From contig NC_079487.1 of NCBI RefSeq assembly GCF_020520425.1, positions 110,394,141 to 110,458,140 on the forward strand: a DNA stretch of 64,000 nucleotides, read 5' to 3'. Below the pieces are notes generated by a model, which saw nothing but the letters and a program-made list of their open reading frames with translations, was not told where the DNA came from and did no database searches. Position numbers and translations under genes: made by a program. Each line of letters opens with the position of its first letter. The stretch's first letter is position 1. The stretch is from Spinacia oleracea. Taxonomy: Eukaryota; Streptophyta; Magnoliopsida; Caryophyllales; Amaranthaceae. This document shows, piece after piece, positions 11,900 through 22,117 of this stretch.

Positions 11900-13860
11900 T
11901 TTCTTTACAGGTTCTAGTGAAGAGGAACAGCTCGTGGTATCTCGACAGCGGGTGTTCCAAACACATGACAGGAGACAAATCTAAATTCCTCTCACTAGAA
12001 GCCTACAATGGAGGAACTGTGACCTTTGGAGACAACATGAAAGGAGAAATTGTCGGAATTGGAAAAGTCGGAAGGTCAAGTTCCTATGCCATTGAAAATG
12101 TATTTTTAGTCGAGAGTTTAATGCACAGTCTACTAAGTATTTCTCAATTTCGTGACAAAGGAAACTCTGTAAGTTTTACTTCTGAAAATTGTCAAATCAT
12201 TAATAATAACACTGGGAAGGTTATCTTGGAAGGAACTCGTAAAGGGAACACATATTCAGTGGATCTCAATACAGTTCCCATGAACAATTTAACTTGCCTC
12301 AGTGCCTTTGAAGAATATTCCCTACTATGGCACAGGAGGATTGGACATGCTAGTTTCTCACTGCTTGACAAACTAAGATCAAAGGAACTAGTTCGAGGAC
12401 TCCCCTCAATCAAGTTACTAAATGATAAAGTTTGTGATGCATGTGCAAAAGGCAAGCATGTCCGAAGTTCCTTTAAGCCTAAGAAATTGGTAAGCACCAC
12501 AAAACCATTGGAACTCATCCATATGGACTTGTGTGGCCCAATGAGAATTCAAAGCAGAAGTGGGAAAAAATATGTTTTGGTTATTGTTGATGATTACTCT
12601 CGTTTTACTTGGGTCATATTTCTAACAAGAAAAGATGAAACGTTTGATGAGTTTGTTGCATTTTCAAAGAAAATCCAGAAAACTACTGGTCATCAACTGA
12701 TCCATATTAGATCTGATCATGGAACAGAATTTGAAAACTACAAATTTGATGAATACTGCAAGGAACAAGGTATGGACCACAATTTCTCAGCTCCTAGAAC
12801 TCCACAACAAAATGGAGTTGTTGAGAGGAAAAATAGAACCTTAGAAGACATGGCAAGAACCATGTTAATAGCCAGTTCCTTGCCTAGGAACTTCTGGGCT
12901 GAAGCAGTTAACACAGCTTGTTATATTGTAAATAGAGTTATGATTCGAGCAATCCTAAACAAAACTCCCTATGAGCTACTAAAAGGTATAAAACCCAACA
13001 TCTCTTACTTTAGAGCTTTTGATTGTAAATGCTTTGTTCACAATAATGGCAAAAGAAACTTGGGAAAGTTTGATGAAAGAAGTGATGAAGCAGTGTTCTT
13101 AGGTTATGCCTTAAATAGCAAAGCCTACAGAGTATATAATAAAAGGTCAATGTGTGTAGAAGAAAGTGTACACATAATTTTTGATGAGTCTAACAAATTT
13201 GATGCAGCACAGGAACAAGAAAGTTTCGAAATTGGTTTGTCACGTGTCTCAGATAATGATGAAGAGATTCACCCAATCAGACAAACAGCTAAAGAAATAG
13301 TTCAACAGAACCAACAAGTTCCAATTCAAGAGGAACAACCAGAAGGTCCAGTTCCAGAAGAACCAGAAATAGCATCTGAACCCGAGGAACTCCATGGCAC
13401 ACAACAAGGAACTGAGGTCACAGAAGGAACAGAAGGAGCTACTACAACACCAGTTGCACAATTTCAACCCAAACCTTGGAAGCACCAGAGTTCCCATCCA
13501 ATAGAACTCATTATGAGTGATATTAGAAAAGGAACTCAGACGAGATCTCAACTAAGGAGCTTCTGTGCAACTCATGCATTCCTCTCCATGATTGAACCAA
13601 GGAACCACAATGAGGCCTTGGAAGATGCTGTCTGGATAATTGCCATGCAAGAAGAGCTGAATGAATTCAAACGGAACAAGGTATGGCACATGGAACCCAA
13701 GCCAAAACATCAAAAACTGATAGGACTGAAATGGGTGTTCCGGAACAAGAAAGATGAACATGCAACAATCATAAGGAACAAGGCAAGGTTAGTTGTAAAA
13801 GGTTATAATCAACAAGAGGTATTGACTTCGAAGAAACCTTTGCTCCTGTTGCTAGACTAG
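11896..13860 (+). pseudogene. Copia pol: protease, integrase and start of reverse transcriptase
   Basis: The frame overlaps the gag frame by 4 bases. The protease motif WYLDSGCSKHMTG appears near residue 14. The GAG-pre-integrase zinc motif (H...H...CDACAKGK) is near residues 155-200. The integrase core follows with its first Asp in HMDLCGP, the second in RSDHGTEF and the Glu in QQNGVVERKNRTLE. The RT starts with the WHMEPKPK...LKWVF...ARLVVKGY pattern and is cut by a frameshift at about 13815, followed by a stop at 13858. Confidence 0.9.
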
Positions 13861-14937
13861 AAGCCATTAGAATCTTAATTGCCTTTGCTGCATTTATGGG
13901 TTTTAAACTTTATCAAATGGATGTTAAGTGTGCCTTTTTAAATGGGTTCCTAGAAGAAGATGTATATGTGGAACAACCACCTGGCTTTGAAAATCTTGAA
14001 TTTCCAAACCACATATACAAGCTAGATAAAGCACTCTATGGACTAAAATAAGCTCCCAAGTCTTGGTATGAAAGACTTTCAAAGTTCCTTTTACAAAATG
14101 ATTTTAAAATAGGTAGAATAGACAAAACCTTGTTTCTAAAATCAAAAGGAACTGATTTATTAGTTGTTCAAATTTATGTAGATGATATATTATTTGGGGC
14201 AACTAATGAAAAACTGTGCAAGGAATTTGCTAACCTAATGAGCAATGAATTTGAAATGAGCATGATGGGGGAACTCAACTTTTTCCTTGGTCTACAAATC
14301 AAACAAACAGAGGATGGAATCATGATCCACCAGCAAAAATATGTGAAGGAACTCCTAAAGAAATATAAGCTGGATTCTGCTAAAGTGAACCACACTCCCA
14401 TGGGAACAGCCACCAGATTAGACACAGGTCCCAATGGAAAAAGTGTAAATCAAACGAAGTATAGAGGTATGATTGGATCACTCCTATATTTAACTACTAG
14501 TAGACCTGACATTTCTTTCAGTGTAGGACTATGTGCAAGATTCCAATCCAATCCAAAGGAGTCTCACCTAACTGCTGTAAAAAGAATACTTAGATATCTC
14601 AAAGGAACTGATGACCTATGCCTATTCTATCCAAGAAGCGGATCATTTGAGCTAAAAGGATATGCTGATGCTGATTATGCAGGTGACCTAGTAAATAGAA
14701 AAGGCACATCAGGTATGGTACAGTTCCTAGGTTCATGTATGGTTTCTTGGGGTTCCAAGAAACAGAATACTGTTGCTCTATCCACAGCTGAAGCTGAGTA
14801 TGTAGCTGCTGCAGCTTGTTGCTCACAAATTCTATGGATAAAACAACAGTTAAAATTGATTTATAAAATTGAAGAGTTTATAAAATTGATTTGTGTCCTA
14901 GCAAAATTCAAGTTCCTAAGTTCCATAAATATCTAAA
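13861..14937 (+). pseudogene. Copia pol: rest of reverse transcriptase and truncated RNase H
   Basis: After the frameshift the RT continues in another frame, including [11 protein letters not shown] and PPGFE. A TAA at about 14049 replaces a Gln codon in the conserved LYGLKQAP motif. From 14130 the frame is open with the catalytic YVDDILFGA. RNase H follows (GYADADYAGD, STAEAEYVAAA) but stops after ILWIKQQL, where LTR-derived DNA takes over. The final catalytic His region is absent, so the element cannot be autonomous. Confidence 0.9.
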
Positions 14938-15414
14938 CCTACTTTCTTATCTATCAAACGCTTTCAAAAGAGTTTATAAAATTGATTTGTGTCCTAGCAA
15001 AATTCAAGTTCCTAAGTTCCATAAATATCTAAAAGCTTTATTATTATCTAGAGTCTTGAAAACAAATTGTAATCTGAGTGAGAGTAGATTGAGTAATCTT
15101 GTAAAGACTTTTGAGTTAAAGTCGAGAAAAGAGAGAAGCAAAAGAGAGGGTAGTCAGAGTCGATTACTGTGAGAAACTTGAGTTAGAGAGGAACTCAAGT
15201 TGTTATATTATTGTAATTGAGGAATTATCTTAATATAAAAGAGTTTTGAGGTTTTCTCTTCTTGATTAGTGTCAAGAAGTTTCCTCAAATTGAGTAACTT
15301 TTGTTTCTGTGTTTTTCAGTTCCTTTAATTGCTTTAAAGTCGAAAGAAACTCACTAAAGTTCCAAACACAATTCACCCCCCCCCCCTCTTGTGCGTGTTC
15401 CTATTAAACTATCA
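14873..15414 (+). repeat. Rearranged, truncated copia 3' LTR
   Basis: Positions 14940-15414 match 9548-10018 of the 5' LTR, almost base for base; the only visible changes are an extra AG and a longer C run. Just before it, 14873-14937 is a second, out-of-place copy of a 65-bp LTR segment that recurs in its normal place at 14969-15033. About 760 bp of the LTR's start is missing. Confidence 0.9.
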
Positions 15415-15419
15415 GAATC

Positions 15420-16930
15420 CGACGGAGGGGAACAGCTGCACTCAGTGGCGAGATCGCAGCTAACAAGGGCCACCGCCACAACCAGCAGACCACTCCCTTC
15501 TCGGGAAGAGCTCGCTGCGGCCATGACCATCATGCAGAACTTCCTCTTCAACGAGAAAGAACAAGCCCAAGCAGCAGCACGGCGAGAAGCGAGGAGAGCT
15601 GGGCGACAGATCTTGCTGAACATGCCCTCGACTGACGAGGACAATGCGAGGCCCGAGCAAGATCTCTCCACAATGTCAGAAACGCACCTGATGACAAGGT
15701 GGAGAGAGAGCACGTGGGACACGCAGCAGAGAGCTGCACAGCAGCCAGAGTGGTTCGCAACACCGTCTCCAACACCGCAAGCTCTCCAAAGCGGGGCAAG
15801 TGATCACACTCGGATCCGAAGCTCGGTCCATAGCAGACTGCGACCTTCGGTTCATGATAGGCTGGGCAGCCCCTGTGGATCCAGTAGAAAACCCGAAGGC
15901 AGTGGCCAGTCGAGAAGGAGAAGGAGAAGTGACCGAACTCCTAGCCCCCTACACGCCCCCGAGCAATCCCTTAGAGGGAACTCGAAGAGCGAAGGTATCA
16001 GGGCGAGGCTGGGAAAGAGGATCATGACTCCAGCATCATCCCCATTTTCGGACGACATTGTCATGGAGACAATTCCCAAAGTGAGGCTGCCAGCACACTT
16101 GACATACAGCGGGGTTATGGATCCGAGGGATCACGTCATCTCCTATGAGCAACAGATGTTTCTAAGTCCCTACTCCGAAGCCTGTTGGTGCAAATACTTC
16201 CCAACCACGCTGATAGGAGTTGCGGGAGAATGGTTCAGATCGCTGCCGAAGGGATCGATCAAAAGTTGGAAGAAGCTGAAGAAGAGGTTCTGTGTGCAGT
16301 TCGTGAGCAACAATCTCCCAGAACGAACCACTGCCGAGCTGACTTCTATACAGCAAGAAAGGGACGAGAGCCTACGAGACTTCATGGCCAGATTCATGAA
16401 GGAATCCACCAACATTCCGAACCTTCAGCCAGACGTGGCAATCTTCGCCTTGAAGCACGCGCTACGGGAGGGAAAGTTCCGAGACAAACTGACAATGAAA
16501 AACCCCTCCAAGATAGCGAACGTGCTCCAAATGGCGGATGCGTTCATCAGAACAGAAGAGTTCAACAAGGCAGCAGCAAGGCTAAGAGGATCCTCGGATC
16601 CGAAAGATAACAAAGCAAATCAGAGTAAGCCCGAGGGCAACTCGAGAAAGGGGAAAGAGAAGGTGGTGCGAGAGAGGCGAGCCCAAAGAAAGATGGGAAA
16701 AAGGGTGAATTTCAACCCAAATACACCAACTACACTCCACTCGCCATACCCCGAAGAGAAATTTTCAATCTCCACAAAGATGATGAAAAGTGGAAGCTAC
16801 CAGACAAGCTCAGATCCAACCCCTTCCGTAGGAACAAGAACAAGTGGTGTGAGTTCCACGATGACTTCGGCCATACCACTGAGGAATGTAACTCGCTGAA
16901 GGACAACATCGAGGACCTCATCCGCCGAGG
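15420..16930 (+). pseudogene. Gypsy gag, main part
   Basis: The frame continues from the interrupted start and is open to 16899. Residues with the Retrotrans_gag pattern (WFRSLPKGSIKSWKKLKKRF, then LTSIQQERDESLRDFMARF) lie at 16212-16400. The N-terminal third is Arg/Ser-rich and polar. Near 16760 a frameshift moves the true frame; the downstream Cys/His motif (CEFHDDFGHTTEEC, about 16848-16890) is read in a different frame. The product would be the capsid/nucleocapsid precursor. GC content is clearly higher than in the flanking DNA. Confidence 0.85.
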
Positions 16931-17142
16931 CTACCTAAAGCAATACTTGCTCGACCGTAGAACGGAGAGGGAAGAAAAAGAGAAAGCAACGTCCGGAAAG
17001 CTGCAAGAGCAAGCCCAGAGAAGAGTCCATGAGACCGAGGGGCAAAAGAAGAAACCAATTCTCGTGGTGTTCGGAGGACAAAGGTCCGGCCACGCCAGCA
17101 AGAAACACTTAAGAGCTCTCTCCCACCGAGTCAACTTCAGCA

Positions 17143-17990
17143 GTGTTGGGGAGAACCAGTCTACCCCCCCCCCCGAACATGACCTTCACTGCTGATGACT
17201 GCCTCGGGACCCAGTACAAACATGACGACCCGTTGGTGATCGAAATGGATCTCAACAACCACAATGTCCACAGAGTACTAGTCGATGGAGGAAGCGCCGT
17301 CAATATCATCTTCAGGAATTGTTTCGAGCAGCTCATCCTCGAAGGGGGAGAAGAGTCACTGACCAAGGTCAGCTACCCATTGATCGGATTCAACGGATCC
17401 GCAGCTATTCCCCGAGGAAAAATCACCCTACCCGTCACAATCGGCCAAGGCCTGGCGGCGAGAAACGTCCGAGAATAATTCCTGGTGATGGACTGCGACT
17501 CAGTGTATAACGTCATCATGGGACGAACCATGATCCACAAAATACAAGCAGTCCCATCCACATACCATCAGATGATGATGTACGTCTCGGATGCAGGCTT
17601 CGCCGAGCGGATAAAAGGCGACCAAGAGGTGGCAAGATCAACCTGTCACACGGCCATCCGAAAGCCGAAGCTAGGAGACAGTCCTGAGGACGAAGATGAG
17701 AAGAGCCCTCCCCCAGGTGGAGAAAAAGAGGCCAAGAGGAGAAAGGCAGAGCCGAGCAGTCTGGTAAAGCCCGCAGAGGTTGATGCTCGACCAGAGACCC
17801 TTTCCCCCGAACCAGACCAAGAAATGGAAGACATTCCCCTAGAGGGTGATTCAGACAAAAGTATCCGAATAGGCAGAGGCCTAGGCTCGGGACTTCGAAT
17901 AGAGTTGATCCAATTGCTGAGGGATCATAAAGACATCTTCGCGTGGTCGGCGGATGACATGCCAGGGATAGATCCAAAGATGATCTGTCA
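17143..17990 (+). pseudogene. Gypsy aspartic protease and linker
   Basis: The protease active-site segment reads VLVDGGSAVNIIF (around 17276-17315), the DGGS variant seen in Tat-type elements, followed by LIGFNGSA. A TAA at 17476 interrupts the frame just before FLVMDCDSVYNVIMGR. The frame then stays open to 18039 through an acidic linker and the RT-proximal sequence (HKDIFAWSADDMPGID). The protease would process the polyprotein. Confidence 0.8.
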
Positions 17991-19027
17991 CAAGCTGGAT
18001 GTCAGTCCCAAGCTCGGCCAATCAAACAGAAGAAAATAAACTACTCCTCGGAGAAAAACAAAGCTATCGCCGAAGAAGTAAAGAAACTGCAAGAGGCAGG
18101 CTTCATCGAGCCATGCATGTACCCAAGTGGTTGGCCAATGTGGTCATGGTCAAGAAAGCGAATGGCTCATGGCGCATGTGCGTCGATTTCACTGATCTGA
18201 ACCGAGCCTGCCCAAAAAATTGTTATCCCCTCCCGAGGATAGATCAGCTAGTGGACTCAACCAGTGGCCATGCATTGCTGAGCTTCATGGACGCCTTTTC
18301 AGGTTACCACCAAGTGTTCATGCACCCTGACGACAGAGCGAAGACCGCCTTCATCACAAGCGCGGGAGTGTTCAACTACAGAAGGATGCCCTTCGGACTG
18401 AAAAATGCCGGAGCCACCTACCAAAGACTAGTTGATCACGTCTTCGTCGATCAAAAGGGAAGGAACGTCGAGGTTTATGTGGACGATTCCATAGTAAAAA
18501 GCGTGAAAGAAGAAGATCACATCAAAGACTTGGCTGAGACCTTCGCCAACCTGAGGAAATACAACATGAAACTGAACCCGAAGAAATGTGTCTTCGGGGT
18601 AAAGTCAGGAAAGTTCCTCGGATTCATGGTGAGCGAAAGGGGACTAGACGCGAACCCGGACAAGGTCCAGGCCGCGCTAGATTTTCCCGAGCCGAAGACA
18701 AAGAGAGACGTGCAAAGACTAACAGGCAGGTTAGCCGCACTATCGAGATTCATATCGAAAGCTTCGGATAAAGGGGCACCCTTCTTCAAAGCTCTCAAAC
18801 CTAAGACCCTCCCAGGAGGAGAAGCAGAACCCATCAAAAAGAAAGGCGTCCCGAGGAAAGTGGACCCCGAGTTGACATGGGAACAAGAGCAAAGAGACGC
18901 ATTCCAGCAACTCAGGGCTCACTTAGCTCAACTGCCGACGCTAGCCAGGCCAAAAGAAGGGGAAACTCTGTACTTGTACGTCGCAGTCAGCCCCGAAACC
19001 GTAAGCGCAGTGCTCCTCCGAGAGTAG
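17991..19027 (+). pseudogene. Gypsy reverse transcriptase
   Basis: After frame changes between about 18000 and 18110 the RT is open to 19024. Motifs appear in order: VDFTDLNRACPK, FMDAFSGYHQ, MPFGLKNAGATYQR and the catalytic VYVDDSIVKS near 18476. The connection domain follows (FLGFMVSERG..., LAALSRFISKA). A TAG at 19025 ends the frame within the start of RNase H. This domain synthesises the DNA copy. Confidence 0.9.
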
Positions 19028-19066
19028 GAAAAGAAACAATAGGCAATCTATTTTACCAGCCGAACC

Positions 19067-19666
19067 TTGACAGACGCCGAAACTCGGTACCCGCTCATTG
19101 AGAAAGTAGCATACGCGGTGGTGGTAGCAGCTCGGAAACTGAGACCCTATTTCGATTCCCATCAAATAGTGGTGCTAACTGACCAACCACTGGAAAAAGT
19201 GCTAGACAAAATAGAGAGATCGGGAAGATTGGCTGCATGGGCTTTCGAGCTATCTGAGTTCGGGATCAAGTATCAACCAAGGACGGCCATCAAAGCGCGA
19301 GCGCTCGCAGACTTCTTGGCCGAATGCTCATATCAGGAAATGCTAGATGACACCAAAAAGACATGGGAGGTCTACACTGACGGATCTTCCACTGTGAACG
19401 GCTCGGGAGCCAGAGTAGTACTGATACCCCCAGTGGGAAAGAGCATAAAGTACGCCCTAAAGTTCGGTTTCAAAGCAACCAACAATGAGGCTGAATATGA
19501 GGCCGCAATCGCAGGAATAGAGCTGTGCTTATCTCTGGAAGCCGAACATGTTTGTCTCAAGACTGATTCTCAGCTCGTAGCCAACCAGATCCGAGGGGAG
19601 TATGAGACCAAATGGCCAAGCATGACAGCTTACCTAGCAAAAATCAAATCCTTAACGTCAAATTAA
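19067..19666 (+). pseudogene. Gypsy RNase H region (two RNase H-like segments)
   Basis: The first segment (YPLIEKVAYAVVVAARKLRPYF) is the classical gypsy RNase H. A second one follows with VYTDGSSTVNGSGA, a NNEAEYEAAIAGI helix and LKTDSQLVANQ. It supplies the D-E-D residues of the additional archaeal-like RNase H typical of the Tat lineage. The frame ends at a TAA at 19664, another disabling change. Confidence 0.85.
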
Positions 19667-19736
19667 AGATCCTTCGAAGTCATACTCATCCAAACTTGCA
19701 AGTTCAACGCTCACCGACCTAAACAGGTCAGTCCAT

Positions 19737-20912
19737 GTGGAAGTACACCAAGAAAGAAGCATTGACATGCCACCCCCCACAGTGTGCAATGTGCGTCCTG
19801 AACCGAGCTGGATGGACGCAGTCATTGCGTACAAAGAGAGGGGAGAACTTCCCGAAGACAAGCTGCAAGCAAGGAAGCTGAAAAGGTTCAACCAGTGGTT
19901 CATCATTGACGCCAACGGAGAGCTCATGAGGAAGTCATTCTCAGCCCCACTGCTGAAGTGTGTAGGCCCAACCGATGCCGATTATATCCTAAGGGAAATC
20001 CACCTTGGCATATGTGGAAATCACATCGGAGGCAGGGCACTGGAACACAAGGCATTAAGGGCCGGATTCTGGTGGCCCACCATGGTCTCCGAAGCAAAGG
20101 CGCTGACAAGGAAATGTGAGAAATGCCAAAAGTTCGCACCTGCAATCCACCAGCCAGCCTAAACCCTGCAAGCAACACTCTACCCCTTACCATTTGCACA
20201 ATGGGGTTTGGATATCATCGGTCCATTGCCTTCGGCTGTGAATCAGAAAAAGTGGCTGATTGTAGGGGTCGACTACTTCATTAAGTGGATTGAGGCCGAA
20301 GCAGTCTCATCCATTACGGAACAGCATGTCCGTAAGTTCATTTGGCAAAATATCATCACAAGGTTCGGAATACCGAGGCTAATGGTCTTTGACCATGGGA
20401 AGCAATTCGACAACACACCACTGCAAAGATGGTGTGAACAGTTCGGCATCCGCCTCGCCTACTCAGCAGTGTGCCATCCTCAAAGCAATGGCCAAGCCGA
20501 AGCCGCAAACAAGCTCATCCTCAATGCACTCAAGAAGAGAGTCGAAGACGAAAAGAGCAAATGGCTAGAGGAGCTCCCTGGAACACTCTAGTCCCTTCTG
20601 ACCGAATCCTTAGATCTACTAGATGAGGCTCGGGACAAAGCCAGAACTCTTGATGCAGCTTATCAGCAAAGAGTCAGCAAGCACTATAACCGAAGAGTCA
20701 ATGCCAGACCTCTAAAGGTCGGTGATCTAGTGCTCAGAAATGCTGCTGCAGTTCAGAAGGGAAAGATCCACGGGAAACTCTCGGCAACATGGGAAGGACC
20801 ATACATCATCCACTCTGAAAAGAGGACTGGCACCTTTATGCTTAAACAGTTAGACGGAAAAATCTTGAAGAACCATTGGAATGCCGATGTTCTCAAGAAA
20901 TATTTTGTATGA
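19737..20912 (+). pseudogene. Gypsy integrase
   Basis: The zinc-binding HHCC part is visible (H...GGRALEHKALRAGFWWP...CEKCQKF, about 20020-20150). A TAA at 20161 follows. The catalytic core has Asp in LDIIGPLPS, Asp in MVFDHGKQFDNT and Glu in HPQSNGQAEAANK. A TAG at 20589 interrupts it. The C-terminal GPY/F-like segment (GKLSATWEGPYIIHS) ends at 20910. The enzyme joins element ends to target DNA; this copy has at least two stops. Confidence 0.87.
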
Positions 20913-22100
20913 TCCCACCCCTCCTTTTGTACTCCAAGTAAGTCGTTTAATGAGAAAAGGAAAGCTACTGGCACCATGTGTTTCATTAAACATATCCCTA
21001 TGTCTTTTTTATTCTTCTATCACTATGTTCTTATTCGCATGCATGCAACTTCGGATCTGATCAATCCGAAGCTAAAATCAACCCGAAGTAGCCATTTCTT
21101 GGGGTCAAAAAGCCCAAGAAATAGCTAACTCAAGACAACCCGCAAGGTACCGTCCAGAATCCTCGGATTCGCGGTACCCAGGGATATTCTGTTCGCAACA
21201 AAGTCTCTCAAGCACAGTTATAAAGAGCTCGGCTCAAATCCACTGATCCCCGAAACTCATAACTAAGAGTCAGACTTGCGACTTCTTGCCCAGGTTTCCG
21301 AACCACAAGAAGTCGGAAGAACGGAAGTGGACATTAAAAGAGCTCAAAAGCAGACTCGACAAATTCACGAATCTGAAGAGCTCAGAAGCAGACTCTAGAC
21401 ATGTCCACAAACGATAAAAGAGCTCAAAAGCAGACTCGACAGATCCACGGATCTGAAGAGCTCAAAAGCAGACTCCAAACATATCCAATACGGGAAAAGA
21501 GCTCAAAAGCAGACTCTCAACAGATCCACGGATCTGAAGAGCTCAAAAGCAGACTCTAAACATCTCCAGCGCTACAAAAGAGCTCGAAGCAGATTCGGAA
21601 GCAAACCGAGTCCCTTAACAAATCCATGGATTTGAAAGACTCACAAATAAAGAAACGCCTTAATAAATCTACGGATTCAAGGACAAAAGAACTAAATACT
21701 TCGGAAGTAGCAGAAGAGATGAAGAGGAAGCAGCCAATTAACAAACAATCATCTTTTATTCAATGTTTGGGGGGAAAATACAAGCACATCAATCAACTCG
21801 GTATATACCCGAGGACCCTCAAAAATTGAAAATAAAAATGAACAGTTAAATCGACAGCCATCAACAGACTAAAATCGGCCTACCGAAGTACACAGAAAGC
21901 AAAAATTATTAAAAGTACAACGCAGCACCGAAGCAAAAGGGGGAAAAGGCAAGCACATATTCGGAGGTCCTCAACTGGAACCAACCGACTCTGAAGAAGA
22001 CGACTGCCCGAATCCCTAGCTCTTGGGAGCTTCAGAACCACCTCCCTGAGGAGCGTCTTTGGAGGAACCTTCAGCAGTGGTATCACCTTCGGAGTCCGCC
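20913..22100. repeat. Gypsy post-pol spacer with roughly 80-bp tandem repeats
   Basis: Between integrase and the antisense coding region is non-coding DNA. At about 21336-21560 there are about three units of some 80 bp, each made of two related halves (AAAGAGCTCAAAAGCAGACTC and a GATCCACGGATCTGAAGAG half). Single degenerate halves continue to about 21680. Tandem repeats in this position are known in Tat-lineage elements. Confidence 0.7.
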
Positions 22101-22117
22101 TTGCGGATCCGAGCCTC

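Larger units (their letters stand above)
8786..15414 (+). mobile_element. Ty1/copia LTR retrotransposon nested in gypsy gag, 3' part deleted
   Basis: The element begins TGTTGACC and ends ACTATCA between two GAATC target duplications (8781-8785, 15415-15419). The 5' LTR is complete (8786-10018). It is followed by TGGTATCAGAGCC, complementary to initiator Met-tRNA and usual for copia elements. Gag, protease, integrase, RT and most of RNase H follow. The end of RNase H, the polypurine tract and the first two thirds of the 3' LTR are missing. Gag with two CCHC knuckles and a long LTR suggest the Sirevirus group, tentatively. It must be younger than the gypsy host. Confidence 0.93.

Noticed and set aside
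15391-15419. Gypsy gag starting inside the copia LTR end
   Set aside because: The frame is open there by chance. The true start is the ATG at 8724, and the reading frame crosses the duplicated GAATC.
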